A stretch of DNA of 64,000 nucleotides from Tetrahymena thermophila SB210 (taxonomy: Eukaryota > Ciliophora > Oligohymenophorea > Hymenostomatida > Tetrahymenidae): positions 62,001 to 126,000 of the forward strand of contig NW_002476387.1 in NCBI RefSeq assembly GCF_000189635.1, given 5' to 3'. Each line of letters starts with the position of its first letter. Position 1 is the first letter of the stretch. Position numbers and translations under genes: made by a program. The notes beneath the pieces are model-generated. The model was not told the DNA's origin. It did not search any database and saw nothing but the letters and a program-made list of their open reading frames with translations. Shown here in pieces: positions 1 through 13,273 of the stretch.

Positions 1-295
1 GCTGAACTGAATCTTAAATAATATCAAAATCATCGATGTTTTAACTTTTATAAGTATTGTGCTTTTATATTATTTGATTTTTCACCTCTCGCAATTGATT
101 TTTTTCTTCTGGGGTAGAGGCCTTAAAGAAAGCAAATATCTAAACTTCTTCATTCATGATAAAATCAGAACCTCTATACTTTGCTAGGTTTTGTTGGTTA
201 TCTAAAAGCTTTTTTAAACATTTCATATTATTCATAAAATTAAGAACTTGATTTTAGTCCCAATCAAAGGGATCACTATCATACATGCTGTTCAT
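1..295 (-). CDS. Hypothetical protein, N-terminal part, truncated by window edge
   Basis: I do not recognise this gene. With TAA/TAG read as Gln, a frame opens at an ATG at 295 (protein begins MNSMYDSDPFDWDQNQVLNF) and stays open to position 1, about 98 residues. An in-frame TGA lies just upstream of the ATG, which supports this start. The visible part is acidic and helical in character, rich in Asn, Lys and Glu, with no membrane segment or signal peptide. The 3' end is outside the window, so length and function cannot be judged. It lies in the same orientation as the next four genes. Confidence 0.55.
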
Positions 296-833
296 TTTAC
301 GCTTTCTTTTTAACTATATAAATCAAAGTTTCCTTCTTTAATATGAAATTGAGCCTTCTTAACGCTATGCTATAAAATTTATTATGTATTAATAGCTTTC
401 TTCTATTTTTTTATTTTTTTCTCCCTTTTTGATAATTTATTTTATAAAAAAAAGAATGTATTTTTTGTATTTGTTTTGTTTGTTTGTTTGTTTGACAATC
501 TAAATTTTATTAAATTATAAATTGTAATTAAAGTAAATTTTCATTAATTCTTAAAAAGCACACAGATATTAGATCTTATGTATGTATGATGCATAAATAT
601 ATAAATAATGTATGCAAATCTGAGTTTATTTTATAAATAATTAACACATATATGATATTTTATAATAGTTTACAAAAACAAACAGATAAATTTACATTAA
701 AAATAAATAAACTTGGTTAGTTACCTAGCTAGTTGGTAAGTTGTTTATTTATTGTTTTGACTTAATTTATACAATAGTGTTATAAATTATGTTAAGGCAT
801 AATAATTCATTAAAGTAAATACATATATTAAAT
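296..833. other. Intergenic, AT-rich
   Basis: No gene seen. The stretch holds poly-T/A tracts, a short TTTG tetranucleotide run near 475-495 and a TAGTTA/TAGCTAG run near 717-735. It separates the 3' end of the AXDND1-like gene from the start of the truncated gene. Confidence 0.6.
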
Positions 834-3800
834 TCATTTATTTTGAGTAGATAGCCTTTATGTTGAAAGCTAAGTTTCGTTTCTAGACATATCTGCATCT
901 AATTAAGTCTTATTCTAAAATTCTTGTATTGTGGTGTTCATTTGGCTCTGATTTGGCTTGCTATTCATTGATTTTAATATCATCTATAAGTCGTTATCAT
1001 CTTCATCTTAGTAGGTGAATAAATCTTCATCATCGTCATCATCATCTTCTTCATTTTCAGCTCCTTTTTTACCCTCCTCTATAAGTCTTTACAGCTCATC
1101 ATTTAGCAATTTATGAGCAATCAATATAGGACGCAAATTCTCTTCTTAGATTTCCTCGTCTAAAATTCTGTGTTCTAATACCTTTAAAACTTCAACCCAA
1201 TTTTTATACGATTCAGGTACAACAAATGGTTTTAAAACTTCTATTTTTTCTTTTATTTTTTATTGTTCGTCGTTCCAGCTTTCTTGTAGCTATTGCATTT
1301 TTTGTAAGATGTCTTCCTTGTTCTATACATTAATATATTTATCTTATATCTGTGTTGTAAACAGATTATAATCTATGCAGATGGCAGTGAACTTTTCAAA
1401 AGAAAGGTTTTTTTCTTCTTCTGTAATGATATCAGCTTTTTCTTCAAACATTTTAATGCATCTCATTAGATTGAACCTATTAGACATTATGTGTCTGTAG
1501 AGAGTGAGGAATTCATTGAGATTAATTCTTCCATTACCATCTAAATCAGCAGCAAAGAAAGCATTTTTCACGAAAAGTTGAGTCTTATTCATCAATATTC
1601 TGTACTTTTGTAAAACCTTACTCATAAATATATCGAAATCAACCACATGAATTTTATTAGTGTGTTTTAGATCTACTTCTTTCATATTATCTAATTACTA
1701 ACGAAGATCTACCAAGTCTTCAAAAGGCATTATCTTTTCTAATATAACTTTAATGTAATCTAAAGCCTTCAGATGAGGTACCTAAAGAATAATTTTTGCA
1801 TTCATATGTAAAGTATTAAAATTAAATTCGATAAAAATTACCATAAAAGTAGAATCTGTTTCTGAGTGTGAAGGATTAAGCACACCCATTGTGGAAAGAT
1901 TTACAATAAATTCATATGCTTAAAAGTATTTTTCCATTTCATCAATACTGTAATTCATTTTTTTATCTGAATTAACTGTGAGCAGTCTAGTAAACATGTT
2001 GACTCTAAAAATAGACTAATATTAAATAACACTCATCAAAAATTAAGTATATTTATTTTCAGCAACTTTTTTAAAACCGAATATCTGCAAAAACTTATTA
2101 AACGAGAAAATGGGCATTTCTTAATCTTTTGGAAGTCTTTTAATATTTTTAAAAATGAATTTAGCAAAAAAATATTTTTAAAGTTTTTAATTTTAATGAA
2201 AAATGAATGAATTGCTATTTATCAATTACCTCTGCTCTCTAATCATTCTCACCCTTTCATCAACTAAGTTTTAAATGTATTTTAATGTGTTTTTAAGAGG
2301 TAAAAAGGTAGTAAACTTCTTAGGAATTCCTTATTCCCTAATTTTATTTACAAGGATAAAACCAAAATGAGTATTTTTATCTACTTAAGTCATCTTGTTA
2401 AAGGCCTACGTTCTCTAAACATGAGCCAGGAATTTAATAGTTGATTTTTTATTTGAAAATTTAAGTCTAAGGAGTTTTTTTTTTTCGTCCTCCTTATCTT
2501 CTTTTAGCACCTCTTTTTCAAAGTTTGTGTCAAAATCTTTGGGAAGTTTCCACTTAATTGAAGTGAATTGCTAAATAAATCCTTCTATGATAGATTTATG
2601 AGTGTGTTTTTAAGTTTTTTTGATATGAATAAAGAGCATCTTAAGGAATTAATACATTTCTCTTAAAAGCTTTATCAGTTCTTCTAGCGATTCTCGAAGA
2701 TTACAATTCTTCTCTATTTCCATGTTGTACAGATGAATTAAACTCATTACTTGCTTCTTTATTTCAGAGTCATTACCATTGAGACTTTTGAGATCTATAT
2801 TCATTCAAATTTTTTAAATAAAAATTTAAATTTAATTAAAAATTAACCTGCAGGAATTATGTTTTAATCCTAGAATATGAGAGAATTATTTGTTTCCTCT
2901 CTTTCATCAAACCTATGAATCGATAAGCTAGTGTTTTGGCGATTTTCAGTGTTACTTTTACCTAGATATTCTTCACTTTCTTCAATTAAATTAATAGCCT
3001 TAAACTGAACTCCTTTTAAATTGGATGTAGACATTAATTATATCTTATTAACAGCACTTTAATTTGCTAATTGAGAATTATTTTCACTCACTAAGAACGG
3101 GCTTTTATTTACTTAAGGAGATGAATTAATGGGAGTCATAAAACTCTACTTTTAGTTGGGGGAAAAATTAATTTATGTTTAATCCTAGAAAGAACCTTGA
3201 ATGCTAGTTTTCTTTCCTATATTAGTTTTGCTTTAGGGACTAGAGCTAGAGGTATTTGCTTTTTTGTTGAATGATTAATCTAAGCTAGGTTCTCCAAAAG
3301 CGTATGGAGTCATCTATTCAATAAGCTGTTATTGCTTTTTAATTTAATCTATCAACTGCTAATTTGTTAGATTCTAATAAAAATTAATTTCAAATTATTA
3401 TTTTATTTGATCTCTTAATAAATTCTTTTCTGCTAAGCTGGAGGCTTCAATCAATTTCTACTATTTTTTCATTTGATTTAATGTCATCGATCTTTAATTA
3501 TTTCTTTAAAACTCATTAGTCCTACCTTGCTGCACTTAAGATGGCGGTGCTACAGAACTGGGGATATTTGTTTAAGAAGCCGTTTTAGGGAAATCATTTT
3601 ATTATACTTCTGGTTTAACTATTGTGGTTTTCTTCGATTTCTATTTTTGAAATGTAAAACAAATAAACTTACATGAATAAATTAAGATTTCATAGACAAG
3701 TTAATAATATCAATAAAAAATACATCTTTTCTTTTTTTAGGCTCTCTCTCTTATTACTCATCTTCTTCTTTGATTTCTTTCATTGAAATTAAACCATGTA

Positions 3801-6800
3801 ATTCTTCTTTCTTAATGTTTTATTAAATCATATTTTTGAGATTTTCTGTTCTGTCTTTCTCTATGTTTGTATCAGGTTCTCTGACGTAGCTATACAGCAC
3901 ACCCATGTTTTCAATAAATCTTTCAAGTTAATTTTTTGGAATTTTTTTTTTTAACTTTTTTATTGGAAGACCTTAGAATAAATTTGATAAAATAGGTTTA
4001 TCTGGGTTTCTTGAAGAAGGAGGTCCACTTTCTTAGTCCATTAAGGAATTATCATTCTCATATTCTTCCTCAAGTGCCAGCAAATCTGCTTTAATTTATT
4101 ATTCTCTTACAAAGTCATCTACTTTTTGTTTGCTTGCAAACACTTTATCATATTTCTTATCCATCAAATCTAAATCAGTTTAAACTTTTATGGATTTAGT
4201 GTACGTCAAAGTCATCATAGGATCTGTCTGACATTCTTAGCAAACAAGGGCATTTGTCTTTTCTTCAAATACTTATTTAATAATAACATCCTAAAATAAA
4301 ATAAATAATTAATTAATTATTTTTCAAGCTAAAATCTAAAATTCACATTTTAAAGGTTGTTTGCGTCATTTTCTGCTTCCTTGATAAGCTCAGTAAAAGA
4401 GAGGTCTATTTTATCATTTATATCATCTATTGTTGTTTTACTTGCTAGTTTTTTTTACTAAGGAATTTAAAGCAAACTTTAAATCAATTGTTAATCTGAC
4501 TCTTCTAGTTTCTCCTATGAGCGAACTGAATAATAAGAGGTACTTGCTTATCTTTTAATATTTGATTTATAATCCAATAAAACTTTTTCTAGCTTTTTTT
4601 ATTGGAAGAGTTCTTTGCTTTAAAGACGAGTCCTTAAGTCATCTATTTCCCTTTTCATTTTTATAAGCTAAACCTTAGCAAAATCATTAAGCTTTTTTAG
4701 CTTATCATTTTTAAAGATATTTTCTCTTTCCCTAATCTCTTATTATTTGATATCTTCCTTTAACTGAGCATTCTTATCTTTTTCTAATTAAAGTAACTCC
4801 TAAAGCGCTTTTATTTAATTATTTTTGCTATCTAAATCATCATCCGAGTTTTTTTATAGTATCAACTTCTCATAGTAGTTCTAAATTGTAGCTTTTCTCT
4901 TTTCTTCTTATTCGTATTAACTAACTTTCTTAATCAAACTAAAATAGCAGCTAAATACAGTTATTAAAAGCATTCCTCTTTCTTTGCATTAATATGAAAC
5001 TTATCTAACCATCTCATTAAATGTCAAAATTAGAGAATCATCTATCTTTTAAAATTTTTCTTTAACATCGATTACATTATCATTTTAGATTTATTCAAAA
5101 GTTCCCTCTAACCAATTTTTTATAATTTGAACTTCAGCTCTGCCCTATAAAATCAATTTAAATTATATTTATTATTTTTTTAATAACAATTTTTATTTTA
5201 GCCAAATAAAAATTTAAATTTATTTTAAATAGAAATTTTGAACTTTCTTTGAATTTAATAATTTAATTGAATGAAACATTTTTCTATATAAAATTTAATA
5301 AAATAAATTTATTTATTTACGGATGGCTAGCCAGTGTATAAATTGGGTAGTTATTTCTTCAAAGATTTTGCAAGGTCAACTAATGATGAAGGGATATTTT
5401 CTTGAATAGGCTTTATTGTTTAGTTAGTTAGAATATTTTAAATTTCTTAGTGGATTTATTTCAAAACTTTAGTGCTAGATTAAGACCCACTACTGTTTTT
5501 TTAATTTCTTATTGGGCTTTATAGGTTAGATTATATGATTTAGGAGTTATTTTCAGAAATATTAGTTTCTTTAACAATTTAAATAAACTCATCTATAAAA
5601 CTATTAGGCAGATATGGTAATAAATGAAATTGGATATCACTCCCCTACTTTGAAAGTTCGTTTTAAGTGCTAAAATTTTAGTTTTACCTCTTCATACTAT
5701 TTGAAATTGGTGTTGATTAAAAATTAGAACCCAGGCTATTTAAATTAACTTGTGATTTAGAAGAGAAGTTGCTATTAGTAGTTTTTAAATCATTAAAAGA
5801 AGATTTTCTACTGCTAAAAATCAACTTTTTGGAGTCAGAAAGCACAGACTTTGGGCTAATTAACATATTCATGTTCTATTCTGTTTTTATTTTAATTCTA
5901 TTCTCTGTTTACTTACTTAAGTTCTATCTTGGCTCTTAAATGTATGATATGTCTCTTGAGCTAATTATCTACTGAATGCTGGTGTTCTTATTATTTTAAT
6001 TATCTAATTTAGTGAACTTATTAATGTTTTTCATGATATCTCTTTGAGATTAACTTGATTTAAGATAAGTATTATCAGGACTAGAAAAATTGTCTTTCAT
6101 TTAATATCTCATCAATTTATCTAATTAATACAAATTACTTTGAGTTTAAGTGAAAATTTAGCTAGGTTGCTATTTATTCAGTAACCTGCTAAAATCATTT
6201 TAAGAACCTAAGGAGTTTTAAGATTAAATTTGCACTTAGAGATTTTAAGAACTGTTAATTGTATTCTATTGTCCAGTTTCACTTAGTAGAAGAGTGTGTG
6301 AAAATCTTTTTCCATTAAAAATTGGAGAATTCTACTTTTTAGAAGACTGTGTTTTATTAACTTAAATAACTGATGGAACACTCAGCTTATGCTAGAGTAT
6401 GTTTGAATTTTATAATGCACTAGATAAATTTATTTAGTCTTCATCTTCTTTAAATAAATAACCCGATTTTTATAACTTTTTCAAATGACTTTAATCCATT
6501 ATTTAAACATTATTTTCTAAAATTTGAGGGAATTTAGGATCTAATCCATTATTAGCACTGGCTTTTAAATTTATATGACTATTCGTTAAATTAAATTATT
6601 CTTGGAATAGTGACTCTTTCGCTTTTTATGGTGACTATAATTTTCTGTAGCTTCCGTGACTTGAACTAGATAAACCATTAAGTTTGACTTATATTATTTT
6701 TTTTTAACTATCGCTTGTAATTTAATCTGAAGATTTGATTCTCTCAGAGTTGATAATATTACTTATCAAAGACGCATTTTTAGCTATAATTGATTCTTTT

Positions 6801-6928
6801 TTATCAATATTATCTTAAGAGGCACCAGATGAAGATTTTGATACTCTTTAGATATTACTATTTTTACTGTTTTGCTTTTCTTATAACTTCAAAGAACTCG
6901 GTGTAGAGTTTTAACTCTCCTAATTCAT
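834..6928 (-). CDS. Axonemal dynein light chain-domain protein (AXDND1-like) with EF-hand
   Basis: A seven-exon gene for about 1,857 residues. Introns are at 5145-5320, 4291-4346, 3641-3723, 2795-2847, 2137-2229 and 1782-1841; removing them leaves exactly 1,858 codons including the TGA stop. Residues 1-380 are Ser/Asn/Gln-rich. At about 420-640 comes LPYLPNSF, then LYTGQPSGRAEVQIIKNWLE, then VRQVSYQCKERGMLL. The last matches the conserved core of the axonemal dynein light chain family (p28/DNALI1, AXDND1), where the equivalent is a RQVTINCAERGLLLL-type segment. A long coiled-coil-like region follows. Near residue 1,620 there is an EF-hand loop, DLDGNGRINLNEF, with Ca-ligand spacing intact, then an acidic tail. 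By family it should act in the axoneme, associated with inner-arm dynein; that role is inferred. It is far longer than p28 (about 250 residues). The donor at 3723 could instead be 3672, since both keep frame. Confidence 0.82.
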
Positions 6929-7521
6929 TTATAAAATGCTTGTTCTAATTAAGTTATTTTCTTTTTATTTGTTTATAATAGCACAGTATCTTTAATATAT
7001 AGTTTGATATTATTAAAAATTAAAATATTCGCTTTTTTTTTGCAAACATACAAAAATAGATTAGTTATAAATCGATATTAGAAACCACATTTTTCATTAT
7101 AATATTTGTAGATCTTATTGATAAATAACGCAGTTAGTCAGTCAATCAATATATCGATCAATCAACTAGCTTTATATTCAGTCAGTCAGTCATCTTACTT
7201 TTTTTATTTGCTATAAATTTTACAATTTATCATATTAAGCTATCTTCAGCTAAAATTTGATTAACAATAGACAGAATATTAAAAAGCTTTTGCTGAAATT
7301 GCGTTAAGTGTAATTAAAACATTCAATTAAATTTCTGCAGTGTAACAAATAAAAATAAACCACTTATTTTGATAATTTATAATTTTTAAAATTAAAATAT
7401 ATTACACACATATGATTTATTTATTTAACTAAAATACTTCTTTTTTAAATTTTATTTAAATTAACTAAAATTGATTTATTTAAATATTATTGAAATTTTT
7501 ATGTTTATTTTTATAATTTAT
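6929..7521. other. Intergenic, AT-rich with CAGT/TCAA tetranucleotide runs
   Basis: No gene seen. Around 7130-7195 there are short direct runs of GTCA/CAGT and ATCA/TCAA units. This is the 5' side of the AXDND1-like gene and the 3' side of the Tubby-like gene; no promoter motif could be named. Confidence 0.6.
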
Positions 7522-8541
7522 TCATTAAAGCTTAGATTTCCATGAGGATGTGCAAAGAGCTATTGCAAAGGCTTAAATAAAGCTAAAAGGATGTCTATAA
7601 TCAACAATGTAGTTGCAAGATGATGTTTTTCCCATTTGGAAAATAGGGAAATAATCTTTATCTTCGTATTGCTGCTAATTTAAATTCGTTTCAGATTAAA
7701 AGTTAACTTAATCAAACAAAAGCTGAAAGTTTCTTTTTGAAGGAGATTTTATTCTACCATATGAGTCTATAACCCAAGATTTAAGGTTTTGGCTCCAACT
7801 AGGAAATTTAGTTCTTATGTAATAACATTCATCTGGTAGAGTGGTGTCTTTAGATTAGAATTCAAAGTAAGAGAATTCCTTATCGCTATAATTATATTTG
7901 CAGTGCTTTTTGTCCATTGTTTTTGGACATATTACTTCTTGTCTTAGATCATCGTCTGACCTTGGAATAAGAATTTACAATACATGGACTGCATTTTCAG
8001 CTTCCTTTTAAATATCATGCATTATAAACATCAACCACTATCTACGATTAGTGTATGGCTAACATTGCTTTTTCTAATAACATAATTCGCAACTATTGCT
8101 CCATAAAACCCATTCTTTCTTATTCTATCTAATTTAAAGATAAAACTAGGGATCTTATTCATTAAATTCTTCGTTTTTAGGATCTAACATATAAATAAGC
8201 CATTAATTGTTTTTAACATCTAATTTTGCATAAAGCATTTAATTTTTATTAACATCTGAAGTCATTTTAAACTCAATATTCTTTTTTTATACTAATTTAA
8301 CGAAGCTATTATATAAAAACTATATTGAATCTGAATTTTTTTCATCATCATCGTCATCATCATCTATACTATTATCTTATTCGCTATCTGAACTATCGTA
8401 CGAATATTTATTTTATTTTTTTTTCTACTTTTCTTCGCTAGACTGCTAGTCCATAATTTAAGGTGGAGCAGGCTATAATATTCTGTAAAGAGTCTGAGTA
8501 ACTTCTATTCCTTTTTCTGTAAAATCATATATGTCTATCAT
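7522..8541 (-). CDS. Tubby-like protein
   Basis: A single-exon gene of 339 residues, ATG at 8541 to TGA at 7522. The first 80 residues are charged, with an Asp run (SIDDDDDDDEKNSDS). From about residue 95 to the end the sequence follows the Tubby C-terminal barrel: QWLIYMLDPKN, then SYGRIKSPSKRNFQLLF, which corresponds to the family's GR-V-ASVKNFQL segment, and finally FIQAFAIALCTSSWKSKL, the near-invariant C-terminal helix. Tubby domains bind phosphoinositides, and TULP3-type members carry membrane cargo into cilia with IFT-A; a similar role here is inference. The usual N-terminal IFT-A-binding helix was not recognised. The TUB domain is of normal length and appears complete. Confidence 0.9.
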
Positions 8542-9379
8542 TTCGACCTTTTAAAAAAATATGCTTTTTAATTAAGTTCTCTTTAGTCCACAAATTTTTC
8601 ACTTTTATTTAATAAACATAAAATATTTATGTTTTAAAATTTTAGTAAATAAAAACTCAAATAAATTGCAAACTTAAAAAAATAATCAAATTAGAACTAA
8701 TAGATTCTATTTATTTTTTTAATTAGTCTAATTTTTAAATTTTTGCTTCACACAGTTATTGATAGACTGACTATTGTTTTATTAAAGTACTGGATAAAAT
8801 AAAAAATAAATTTTTTACACGCGTTTTTGTATAACTAACTCATATAAACAATTATTTATTTGCATTTCAATTTAAAAATTTTATAGTTTAAGTATAAAAA
8901 AAAGTACTGAAATAATATTAATTAAGCACGGATGTAAAATAATAATTAGAATTTCAGGTATTATTAAAGGTGTTAAAAAATTTGAAAAACACTACCTTTA
9001 AAAAAATATATATATAATTTATAAATAGCCCCTGACTAATGAGTAAATATAAAATTTTTTGTTTTTAATAAGATTATTTATGGACAGTTAGTTAATCAAT
9101 AAATTTATATTTTTTTCTTAAAAAAACTTTTGTTTAAGTAAAATTTTTTATTAATACAACAAGGATTAATTAATAGTAAGTATTTGATGATAATTTAATA
9201 TATTTTTAACAAAGTTAGCAAACATATTTAATTAATTAATTATTACTTAATAAATTCAAGATTAAATAAAATATTTAAAAGAAAAATAGTTTTTAAGATT
9301 TTAGATTTATATAAAATTTTATTAAAATTTATTTTATTTTATACATTTTAATTTTTAATTGATTTGTCATTTAATTATT
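8542..9379. other. Intergenic, AT-rich
   Basis: No gene seen on either strand. It is mostly A/T runs, with scattered TTAATTAA-type palindromes expected from composition. Confidence 0.6.
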
Positions 9380-10789
9380 TCATGAAGGTGAGTAAAAATT
9401 AGCAATTTTTTAATAGCAATTTATAAAATTGCAAGTAGAGGGTTTTTAATTTTTGTAGCATAATAAACACATCATTTTGTGCTTACATGGATAATAAATT
9501 ATTTTTAATTTATTTGTTTTGCAATATTAGCAATGGCTTATATCTATATCTCCTAGAATTTTATCGAGCTTTTTAGTCTTTTAGTTGTTATATTATACAT
9601 TTATAAATACTTAAATAACTTAATCCCCAATCATTAAACAATCAATATTCTTAAGACTCTGGTAATGGCTCTAAACACTTTCTTTTGAAAGTCGTATCCA
9701 TGTATCTCTTCTATCATAATTTTTAAGATATATCTAGGTACCATCATTGTATATATATTCCTTAAACCGAATATTTTTATCTTAACTTATCTTTTCATCT
9801 AAATTCAAACTTTTACTACTTAATATTAGTTTCTCATATTTATAAATATTAAAATCAAAATATTCTCCTTTTGTGCGTTTTTTTGAAGCATCTTTTATAG
9901 TTATTTTTACTTTTTCTTAGTCATAGCAAACTTAATTGAGCTCGAATTCGCAGTCTCCTATCCTTAAAATAGAATCAACAAATAAAGGAATTTAGAAATC
10001 TTCCTTGAATTTAACATAAATTGGCTAAATACCTCCTTTATCCTATATGTAATACATTTAATCAGTATCAACAAACTCGATTAATACTTAATTATTGGAT
10101 ACCTCTGCCAGTTTTTATATAAACTTTACTTAATTTGTAGTATTGTCTATTTCTAAGCTCTCACTAGAATTTTAATTTAACTACAATTTTAGCTAAACAG
10201 ATGTATTTTTTTATATATAATCATTACTTTGTTCTTATAATTGTAAGAAAAGATCGTTTTTTACTATTTTTTCAAACATATCCGCAGCTTCTTTAACACT
10301 TGGATAACTGTCATAATCATACACATTAATAAATCTAGTAGAGCTTGCAGAATGCTGGGTATAAGTTTATGGCAAATTAATATTAGTAAGCTAATTTGTT
10401 TTTTGCTAAAACTCTTGGTCTTATTTGTCATCTGTCATTGAATCTTAAGTATTAAAATCATAAGTTTCATTCAATTCCTCTGTTTAAACCATTTCAACAA
10501 TCGTATCTATTGTCTAAGGTTTTTTCAGGTAAATTATAATTTCATGCATAAGTTAGCTGGTTTTTGAAAATATCCTATCAATTTCTTCTTGCCTCGAATT
10601 CATTAAATCATTGATTTACAATTTATTTTCCTTAATAGTTTAAATGATATATTTTATTTCATCTCTTTAAATACTGTCTAAAAAAGTTAAAAGTTTTTAT
10701 TGTGTCCAATAGATTGGATCTTCTTTGTATTTTAGATTTGTTAAAAAAAATGTCTAAGAAGAAGCTTATTCCATTTGAGATTTGCTCAT
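9380..10789 (-). CDS. FHA-like protein with C-terminal RING-type zinc finger
   Basis: A single-exon gene of 469 residues. An in-frame TGA three codons before the ATG at 10789 fixes the start. Residues 1-150 are helical and Gln-rich. In the C-terminal half, RIGDCEFEL and a later segment reading GTQIYLKN, DTWIRLSKES, LMIGDQVIQVF resemble the end of ciliate FHA domains (GTW-RLS ... IG), though the canonical phosphothreonine-binding residues are not clear. The last 55 residues hold a RING-like C-x2-C (CQYC), PCKH, C-x2-C (CLLC), C-x4-C series, the compact C3HC4 form seen at the C-termini of IAP/MUL1-type ligases. A ubiquitin ligase role guided by an FHA-like module is inferred. The final cysteine pair is spaced wider than usual. 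Confidence 0.7.
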
Positions 10790-11086
10790 TTGTTTCTCTC
10801 AATTTTTATATGGCTAATTACTTCTTAAATGATTCAATAAATTTTGATAAATATATTTATATAGAATAAAAAAGCTAAAGCAAATTTGATTAATTGATCT
10901 ATAGATAGATAAATAGATATATACAAACAGACAGAAAAAGTTGTGTTAACATACTTAGAATTTAGAAATTTAAAATTTAATTTTCCAATAAAAATAAATA
11001 AAATATAAATATTATAAACACAAACAAAATTCAACTTTAAATAAAATCATATTTATTTATGAGTTTCAAATTTTATTTAAACAAAA

Positions 11087-13273
11087 TCATTTTTATAAAT
11101 CTTATTTTTCCATTAGGATCATGGTTACATCATTTATCGTCCCTATTGGGCTATCAATAAACATAGCATGTCCATGCTCTGCAATCTATTGATAAAAATT
11201 GAAAATATGTTTAAAAAGATGAAAAATAAAATATTTATTACTTTTTGATAACGATGCTTTTCTAGTATCTTTGCTACATTTTAGTCTCTAGTAAAATGGT
11301 TCAATATAATTATATGAGAAGGATTTTGACTTTCAATTATATTTTTGATAAATTCCTATGGATATTTGAATAGCTTACTAGAATCTGATCCTTTTATTCT
11401 ATTTTCAGGCTTGCAATCAGGGAAGTCCATATAAATATTCCTAAAATTTTATTAAAATAAATTTAAATAAATTAAATTTTAATTAATTTTTTGTGACAAT
11501 ACTTGTGAACAAATGAGTAGTAAGGTGTCTGATGACATTCAGTAAAAAAATATACAGATTTTACTCTATCTCCTTATTATCTCAAAGAATCAACAACTGA
11601 AAAGGCACCTCTTTGGTGATGTATTCCCATAAAAGCAAACAAGCCAATATTTGATATTATTGAAATAAAAAGTAGATATTTCAGGTATCTGCTTGATTTT
11701 AACTAAACACACCCATAGCAAGTAAAAAGCATAAATAATGGCCACAGAGGTAATAAAAAACGATCCTCCTTATGTGCAGAAAGAGAAAGCACCAAAATAA
11801 AGTAAATCATGAAAATAATTAAATCCAAACCTGCTCTCTTATTTAACTAATCAGAAACATACTTTACTAAACCAATAGCAAAAAAAACAACAGAACCTAA
11901 AAGCAAGTAAGGTATGCATTCAGTAACATACCAAAATTTATGATGTGTTCCATAAAGGCTTGAACCAGCTTCCAAAAAGTTAAATTCAAAGAAGTTGTAT
12001 ACAGTCCATGTGAATCTTTTATAGTATAGTACATCAACTAAGAGAGAGCTAACTATCATCACTAAAACAGTAAAAACGTTTAAGAAGAAGTATTCAATCT
12101 TATCTTTGATTTTTCCAGGCATAGTAAATAATCTATAAGGCTATTTAATTCATTAAAATATATTAAATATATTTAAAATTTTTATTAAATACAAAAGTAT
12201 TATGAAAATCCTTATCTTAATTGTAGAGAAAAAATAGTATTTTGTAATATTATTAGCAGATTTAAGTGATGTTATTAATCAATTTTAGCATTTAAAAAAT
12301 AAACTAATTAATTAATAATTACCCATATTAGTGTCAAAGGAATTATGGATGTAGGCTTAGCAATAAAATTTATAGTAGCTACAATTCTTGAAATATAATC
12401 AAAGGTCCTAAATTGTTTGTTTATTTAATTTATTTAAAATATAAAATATTTATTTGTTTATCAATAAAAATATTTCTTTTTTTGTAAATTATGCAAAATA
12501 TTATTAATTTTCATTTAATATCAAATCTTCATACTTGAAATTTTTTGAAATAGATAGCTTATAAAAGTATAGTGTGATTGCAAATAGTGTCATTTCTAAT
12601 ACATTAAATATTAACCTAGGGATAGCAAAAAGAGAATACCAGTTAGTAAGATGAAGAATCATCTATTTTATATTTTGTAGATTTAACATTTAATTTCAAA
12701 TGAAATCAATTTACTTACTGCTGGTAAAACATGAGTTTATCCAAAATAAACATAGACAATCTTTAATAAAAAGTAATCAAAAGTGGCAGCTTATGTTGCA
12801 GCTATAAGCTTAGGTAAGTATGCAACTAAAATTGGAAAGTCTAGGCTAGTATATTTTAATATATTATACATAGTGCTAAAAATAAAAACATATAAAGGAC
12901 TTCTCAAAGGAGCTTCTCTTGTCCATTCCCAAGACTTATATCCATATCTAAATTTTTTATTTAAAAGATTTAATATGAACTTTTTATCAATATATTTCAG
13001 AATACCCAAAAACATCATTATGAGCTATTTCTGTAGATTACCAATACTCATCAGCTGCGTAATACGTTCTTAATAAATACTATTATATAAAAGAGTATGT
13101 TGTAAAATTTAATATTAAATAATAATATCTATTATCATATTAAATAATCATTAAAAAAGTCATTTAGTAGGAATAAAAAATATTTATTTTACAGCATTTA
13201 TTATTCTGAATATAAGCAAATATATGAATTGCTTCTTTGAAGGCCTTTCAAAACCTTTTAAAAATGACATCAT
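11087..13273 (-). CDS. GPI mannosyltransferase 3 (PIG-B/GPI10 family, GT22)
   Basis: Eight exons, 510 residues; introns are at 13080-13192, 12948-13005, 12663-12718, 12408-12534, 12141-12322, 11441-11502 and 11186-11241. The spliced length is exactly 511 codons. The N-terminus reads IINAYLLRTYYADEYWQSTE followed by VFGYGYKSWEWTREAPLRSP. This matches the GT22 dolichol-phosphate-mannose transferase motif, with the DE pair in the first luminal loop as the presumed catalytic acid site. Further on, SSLYGTHHKFWYVTE and ECHQTPYYSFVH are hallmarks of PIG-B rather than ALG9/ALG12. The rest is a polytopic set of hydrophobic helices. The family adds the third mannose to the GPI core on the luminal side of the ER. 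Length is near the family norm of 520-620. The 3' end lies 297 bp from the gene downstream. Confidence 0.9.

Noticed and set aside
2795-2847. An ATGA overlap where one frame stops at 2801 and another starts at 2804, looking like two overlapping genes
   Set aside because: The stretch is a GT..AG intron; removing it joins the two frames into one and the whole gene then has an exact codon count.
7130-7195. CAGT/TCAA tetranucleotide runs as a possible CRISPR-like or protein-binding array
   Set aside because: Units are 4 bp without spacers, so this is simple-sequence repeat.
12783-13073. Plus-strand open frame opposite the PIG-B gene
   Set aside because: The minus strand here codes for the conserved N-terminal motif of PIG-B across two exons; the plus frame is a shadow.
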